The position numbers and the translations under genes were made by a program. Positions 61,192 through 64,000 of a stretch of 64,000 nucleotides of DNA are shown here, one piece after another. Source of the DNA: Hwanghaeella grinnelliae (GTDB lineage Bacteria; Pseudomonadota; Alphaproteobacteria; UBA8366; Aestuariispiraceae); NCBI RefSeq assembly GCF_004005845.1, contig NZ_SADE01000002.1, forward strand, positions 1,294,700-1,358,699, in the 5' to 3' direction. The first letter of the stretch is position 1, and each line of letters opens with the position of its first letter. Below the pieces are notes generated by a model. That model searched no databases and had not been told where the DNA came from. It saw only the letters and a program-made list of their open reading frames with translations.

Positions 61192-61701
61192 ATGAGGGCG
61201 GCGGTGAGCGAGCTTTCGTTGATCCGGGGCTATGATCCCATCTTCCGCAAAAAGGCCCAACCGGTCGCGGCGGTGGACGATGCGGTGCGGGCGGCTGTCG
61301 CGCGGATGTTCCACATTCTCTATGAAGCGGGCGGCATCGGGCTGGGCGCCAATATGGTGGGGTCGCTGGACAGGATAGCCGTGGTCGACTTGCAGCCTGA
61401 AGGGGTGCGGGAGCCACTGGCCATGATCAATCCTGAGATTACATGGCAGTCGGACCGGGAACAGACATTTACCGAGGCGTCCCTCTGCTTCCCCGGCGTG
61501 ACGGCAGAGGTGACCCGGCCGGACGCCATTCGCGTGACCTATTTGGATGAGGCGGGGGAGCGCCGGGATTTAGAGGCGGCAGGGTGGCTTGCCCAGGTTA
61601 TCCAGCATGAAGTGGATTACCTGGACGGCATTCTCTTCCCGGACCGCCTGTCGCGCGTGAAACGCGACATGGCGATGCGGAAAATCAAAAAAATACGGTG
61701 A
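61192..61701 (+). CDS. Peptide deformylase-like protein with altered metal site
   Basis: Protein of 169 residues from ATG 61192 behind GGCGGAGGA. The PDF fold is clear, but the three catalytic motifs differ: GLAAxQ reads GLGANM (about 50-55), EGCLS reads EASLC (95-99, Ser at the Cys ligand position) and HExxH reads HEVDY (139-143, Tyr for the second His). Canonical deformylases bind Fe/Zn through that Cys and two His, so this paralog likely lacks normal activity. Similar PDF-like paralogs exist in alphaproteobacteria and Rickettsia. It lies 13 bases after the transporter gene. Confidence 0.82.
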   Translation: MRAAVSELSLIRGYDPIFRKKAQPVAAVDDAVRAAVARMFHILYEAGGIGLGANMVGSLDRIAVVDLQPEGVREPLAMINPEITWQSDREQTFTEASLCFPGVTAEVTRPDAIRVTYLDEAGERRDLEAAGWLAQVIQHEVDYLDGILFPDRLSRVKRDMAMRKIKKIR

Positions 61702-61722
61702 CGACGGGGACGGAAGCGCTGC

Positions 61723-63213
61723 TTACTGTTCGCCCGCGGCGGTCGCGACGTCGCTGGAGCTCGTATCCAACTTGGCGTATTGCGAATCCAACTCGGCCTG
61801 GCGCTTCTTGAAGGCGGCCAACTGATTGCCGGTCAGTTTCTTGCCGGTCGGCAGCTTCACGCTCAGCGGGTTGGTCTGCTTGTTGTTCTGATGGACTTCA
61901 TAGTGAAGGTGCGGGCCCGTGGATCGTCCGGTCGTGCCAACCATCCCGATCACCTGGCCCTGACGAACGTGGCTGCCTTTCTTCACCTTTATGCGGGAAA
62001 GATGGGCATAGGCCGTCTTGTAGGTACCGTTGTGCCGGATGCGGATATAATTGCCGTACCCGCCGTTGCGGCCGGCCACCTCGACGGTGCCGTCGCCCGC
62101 GGCGTAAATCGGCGTGCCGGTCGGGGCGGCAAAATCGACGCCGCGATGCATCTTGGTGTAGCCCAGGATCGGGTGTTTGCGTTTGCCGAAGCCTGAGGTC
62201 AGCCTGGCGCCGTCGATGGGGGTGCGTAGCAGCGCCTTGCGGACGCTTTGGCCCTTCTCGTCGAAATAATCCCAGAAACCATGTTCGTCCTTGAAACGGT
62301 AGTAACGGTGCAGTTCGCCCCGCACGGTCATTTCAGCGACTTGGATTGCGCCGGTATCGACGATTGCGCCGTCCGCAGTCACCAAATCGTAGAGCAGGGC
62401 GAACTTATCGCCTTTCTGGACTTCACGCTGGAAATCGATGTCGAAACTGAAGATTTGGATCAGGTCGTTGAGGACGGTGGCGGGAACGCCGGCATCCAGT
62501 GCCGCTTCGTAAAGGCTGGTCTGGATATGGCCGGATGCGACGGTCGGCGCCATCTCCGTTGTTTTTTCCAGCGCCTCGGCCTCATAGGCGCCGTCGTCCA
62601 AGCGACTGACCTGAACATCCCGGATCGGGGTTTCGGGCAAACGCAAGGAGACGAGCTGCATGGCTTCGATGCCGGCGGCGACGCCGGACTGGGCGGGGTC
62701 GGCCTGCTCTGTTTCAGGCATCATGGTTACATAAAGTTCATGTCCCGGGCGAAGCTTGCGGGGACTGAAGACTGTCGAAAGCGCGGCGATGGCGTCATGC
62801 GCGATGCGGCGATCGATGCCGGCATTGGTCAGCATGCCCATTAATGTGTCGCCCTTACCCACGGCCAGAACGCGCGTGACTTCCTTGGGCGGCGCCAAGA
62901 CGGCGGCCGGTTCACTCAGGTCGATGTCATTCGGGCCGATGGCTGCCGTCTGTGTATCACTACCGGCTGTGCCGGATTGTAGTGCTGGTGCGCCGGACAA
63001 CAGGTCTTCCGACCCTGTGTCGACGACCGTGCCCTCCGCGCCGTATTGGTCGGCCGGACCTCTGCTGCCGACGGCGGCGCCGGTAATCAGACCGCCGGAG
63101 GCGATGAGGCAAGCCGCTGCTATAAGACGTGTGCGCCGCATTGTCTTCTCGAACTGTTTTGATTTACCGGGGAGTGCCGTTTCGTCCGACGGAAGGAATT
63201 GATCCTCCTGCAT
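61723..63213 (-). CDS. M23 (LytM) peptidoglycan endopeptidase, MepM-like
   Basis: Protein of 496 residues from ATG 63213; the frame is open to 63429 but that part is AT-rich and not protein-like. One membrane anchor (RLIAAACLIASGGLITGAAVG, about 35-55) is followed by a Ser/Thr/Ala-rich linker, a LysM/OapA-like module (VLAVGKGDTLMGMLTNAGI), and the M23 domain with MHRGVDFAAPTGTPI (HxxxD), YGNYIRIRHNG and the catalytic PHLHYEV (HxH). All zinc ligands are present. Relatives cut D-Ala-mDAP cross-links to let the wall grow. It is divergent from the rRNA operon. Confidence 0.92.
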   Translation of the reverse strand: MQEDQFLPSDETALPGKSKQFEKTMRRTRLIAAACLIASGGLITGAAVGSRGPADQYGAEGTVVDTGSEDLLSGAPALQSGTAGSDTQTAAIGPNDIDLSEPAAVLAPPKEVTRVLAVGKGDTLMGMLTNAGIDRRIAHDAIAALSTVFSPRKLRPGHELYVTMMPETEQADPAQSGVAAGIEAMQLVSLRLPETPIRDVQVSRLDDGAYEAEALEKTTEMAPTVASGHIQTSLYEAALDAGVPATVLNDLIQIFSFDIDFQREVQKGDKFALLYDLVTADGAIVDTGAIQVAEMTVRGELHRYYRFKDEHGFWDYFDEKGQSVRKALLRTPIDGARLTSGFGKRKHPILGYTKMHRGVDFAAPTGTPIYAAGDGTVEVAGRNGGYGNYIRIRHNGTYKTAYAHLSRIKVKKGSHVRQGQVIGMVGTTGRSTGPHLHYEVHQNNKQTNPLSVKLPTGKKLTGNQLAAFKKRQAELDSQYAKLDTSSSDVATAAGEQ

Positions 63214-63579
63214 CGGGTTTGCCTGCCCATTTGCGAATTTGTCTGCCGTTTCGTTATACACGTGCCCATCCGTATCGATAACGCTAGTAAACTTCGAAAC
63301 TACATTGGGTTCCGGGATCTTTCCTAAGAGGTAAACTATTAAGAAAGAATAAATCGGCGAAAAAACAGTATAGCTTCGAATTTTTACTTCAATTGAACTG
63401 AAAGTGCTGAAATCCGGTTTCGAAGTCAAGCATTCTCAAAGGGAATGGGCGGTTTGCCGCAGTTTTTTGGGAAAGGGCGCATGGCCGGATCCGGACATGC
63501 GAAAAGCCTTTTCTCAGGGGGACGCGACGCTGAAAACGGTGGCCGTGAATTTTCTTGCAAAAAAATCGTCACAAAGGGT
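63214..63579. other. Intergenic region between the LytM peptidase gene and the rRNA promoter
   Basis: No gene recognised. The left part should carry the promoter of the peptidase gene on the minus strand; it is AT-rich around 63330-63400. The right end, with GAATTTTCTTGCAAAAAAATC at about 63547-63567, is the AT-rich UP-element-like stretch in front of the rRNA promoter. Confidence 0.4.
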
Positions 63580-63608
63580 TTGACACCCCCGAAGCCCAGA
63601 CGTATAAG
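63580..63608 (+). promoter_or_regulatory. Strong rRNA operon promoter
   Basis: Consensus -35 TTGACA (63580-63585), exactly 17 bases, then -10 TATAAG (63603-63608), preceded by an A/T-rich stretch that could act as an UP element. Transcription should start near 63615, about 315 bases before the mature 16S 5' end. Confidence 0.85.
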
Positions 63609-63614
63609 CCGCCC

Positions 63615-63928
63615 CTCAGCGCGGGCCGGGGGCCAACAAACCTCGCCGCGCTGAAGTGTGAGACGGTATTTTTCGCGGCAACGCGAACACTGATTTCACC
63701 GGTTTTTGGACAATTGAATATGATAATGGAAGGGATGCCTGGGCGGCGTGTCTTCTGGGTCTGGAGCTTCGGTTCTGGGTTTAGATGGTGCGATATAAAG
63801 TCGTCTAGGTGTCTTATGCCAATGCAAGTAATTCGGCCAAGTTTCTTGTGGAACTTGGAATGATTGTGAGTATGGAAAGACGCTTGGAATGTGGAGTATT
63901 TGGACCTTTTGGTTTGAATATCTCTGTC
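63615..63928 (+). other. rRNA leader
   Basis: Untranslated leader between the predicted start and the 16S 5' end. No tRNA or coding sequence is recognised in it; short frames here are not protein-like. Antitermination elements would be expected but were not located with certainty. Confidence 0.6.
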
Positions 63929-64000
63929 TGAACTTGAGAGTTTGATCCTGGCTCAGAACGAACGCTGGCGGCAGGCCTAACACATGCAAGTCGAGCGAGA
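63929..64000 (+). rRNA. rrs: 16S ribosomal RNA, 5' end (partial)
   Basis: The sequence GAGAGTTTGATCCTGGCTCAG (split here over 63937-63957) is the universal 16S 5' primer site, followed by AACGAACGCTGGCGGCAGGC and CTAACACATGCAAGTCGAGCG, an alphaproteobacterial variant of the region. The rest of the gene lies beyond the right edge. Confidence 0.98.

Noticed and set aside
63214..63429. N-terminal extension of the LytM peptidase
   Set aside because: AT-rich, non-protein-like, and it would place a second hydrophobic stretch before the real membrane anchor.
1..64000. CRISPR arrays, tRNA genes, insertion sequences, prophage genes
   Set aside because: None were recognised; no regularly spaced repeats, transposase motifs or cloverleaf-type sequences were found on reading.

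Overview
The window reads as chromosome of a free-living, probably marine, alphaproteobacterium, most likely Rhodospirillales-like. The evidence is a PhaR/PhaA polyhydroxyalkanoate (PHA) cluster, a lipid A operon with a DUF374 acyltransferase, a PlcP/Agt-type lipid-remodelling pair, and a 16S rRNA 5' end with alphaproteobacterial sequence entering at the right edge. Gene density is high, 1-8 bp and ATGA overlaps are frequent, and no CRISPR array, tRNA gene, prophage or insertion sequence was recognised.

Layout. 1-750: the EAL (c-di-GMP phosphodiesterase) end of a gene cut by the left edge. 0.9-5.05 kb: a carbon-storage locus with phaR, a small PHA-associated protein that overlaps a PhaC-like hydrolase out of frame, phaA, and, just downstream, a candidate small RNA resembling the alpha-proteobacterial alpha-r8/MmgR family. 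5.15-14.9 kb: envelope and lipid genes. These are a surface lipoprotein, a diacylglycerol-kinase-family protein divergent from a plcP-agt-like pair, then msbA-like transporter, DUF374 acyltransferase, waaA, lpxK and lpxL. 14.9-24.6 kb: housekeeping genes (LytM peptidase, xseA, purD, pmbA, a PAS protein, a DUF188 protein, glyoxalase-like protein, formate/nitrite channel, dusA).

25.0-35.7 kb is a self-contained catabolic island: MarR regulator, flavin reductase, HpaB-type monooxygenase, cupin, amidase, a GntR regulator with a DUF2848 protein on the other strand, and a complete five-gene Liv-type ABC importer. The substrate is not identified. The genes fit uptake of a small aromatic or N-heterocyclic compound, its hydroxylation and then amide/lactam hydrolysis. 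The island is flanked by what look like decayed genes, including a GNAT fragment on the left, which suggests past insertion.

36-50.8 kb is accessory metabolism: GFA protein, GlxA-type regulator with divergent MFS pump, dadA, a ThDP enzyme divergent from an FMN glutamate-synthase-like protein, a hydrolase, LysE, a GH13 glucosidase, a signal-less solute-binding-like protein, and a TmpB/PhnZ-like plus TmpA-like pair predicted to cleave an organophosphonate. 50.8-64 kb: clpB, several transporters, a CCP-like carboxypeptidase, a PDF-like protein lacking canonical metal ligands, an MepM-like LytM peptidase, and a strong rRNA promoter followed by the start of 16S rRNA.

Recurring themes are carbon storage (PHA), phosphorus economy (PlcP/Agt lipid substitution, phosphonate cleavage) and envelope biogenesis. 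All function calls rest on reading motifs and gene context; no database search was possible.
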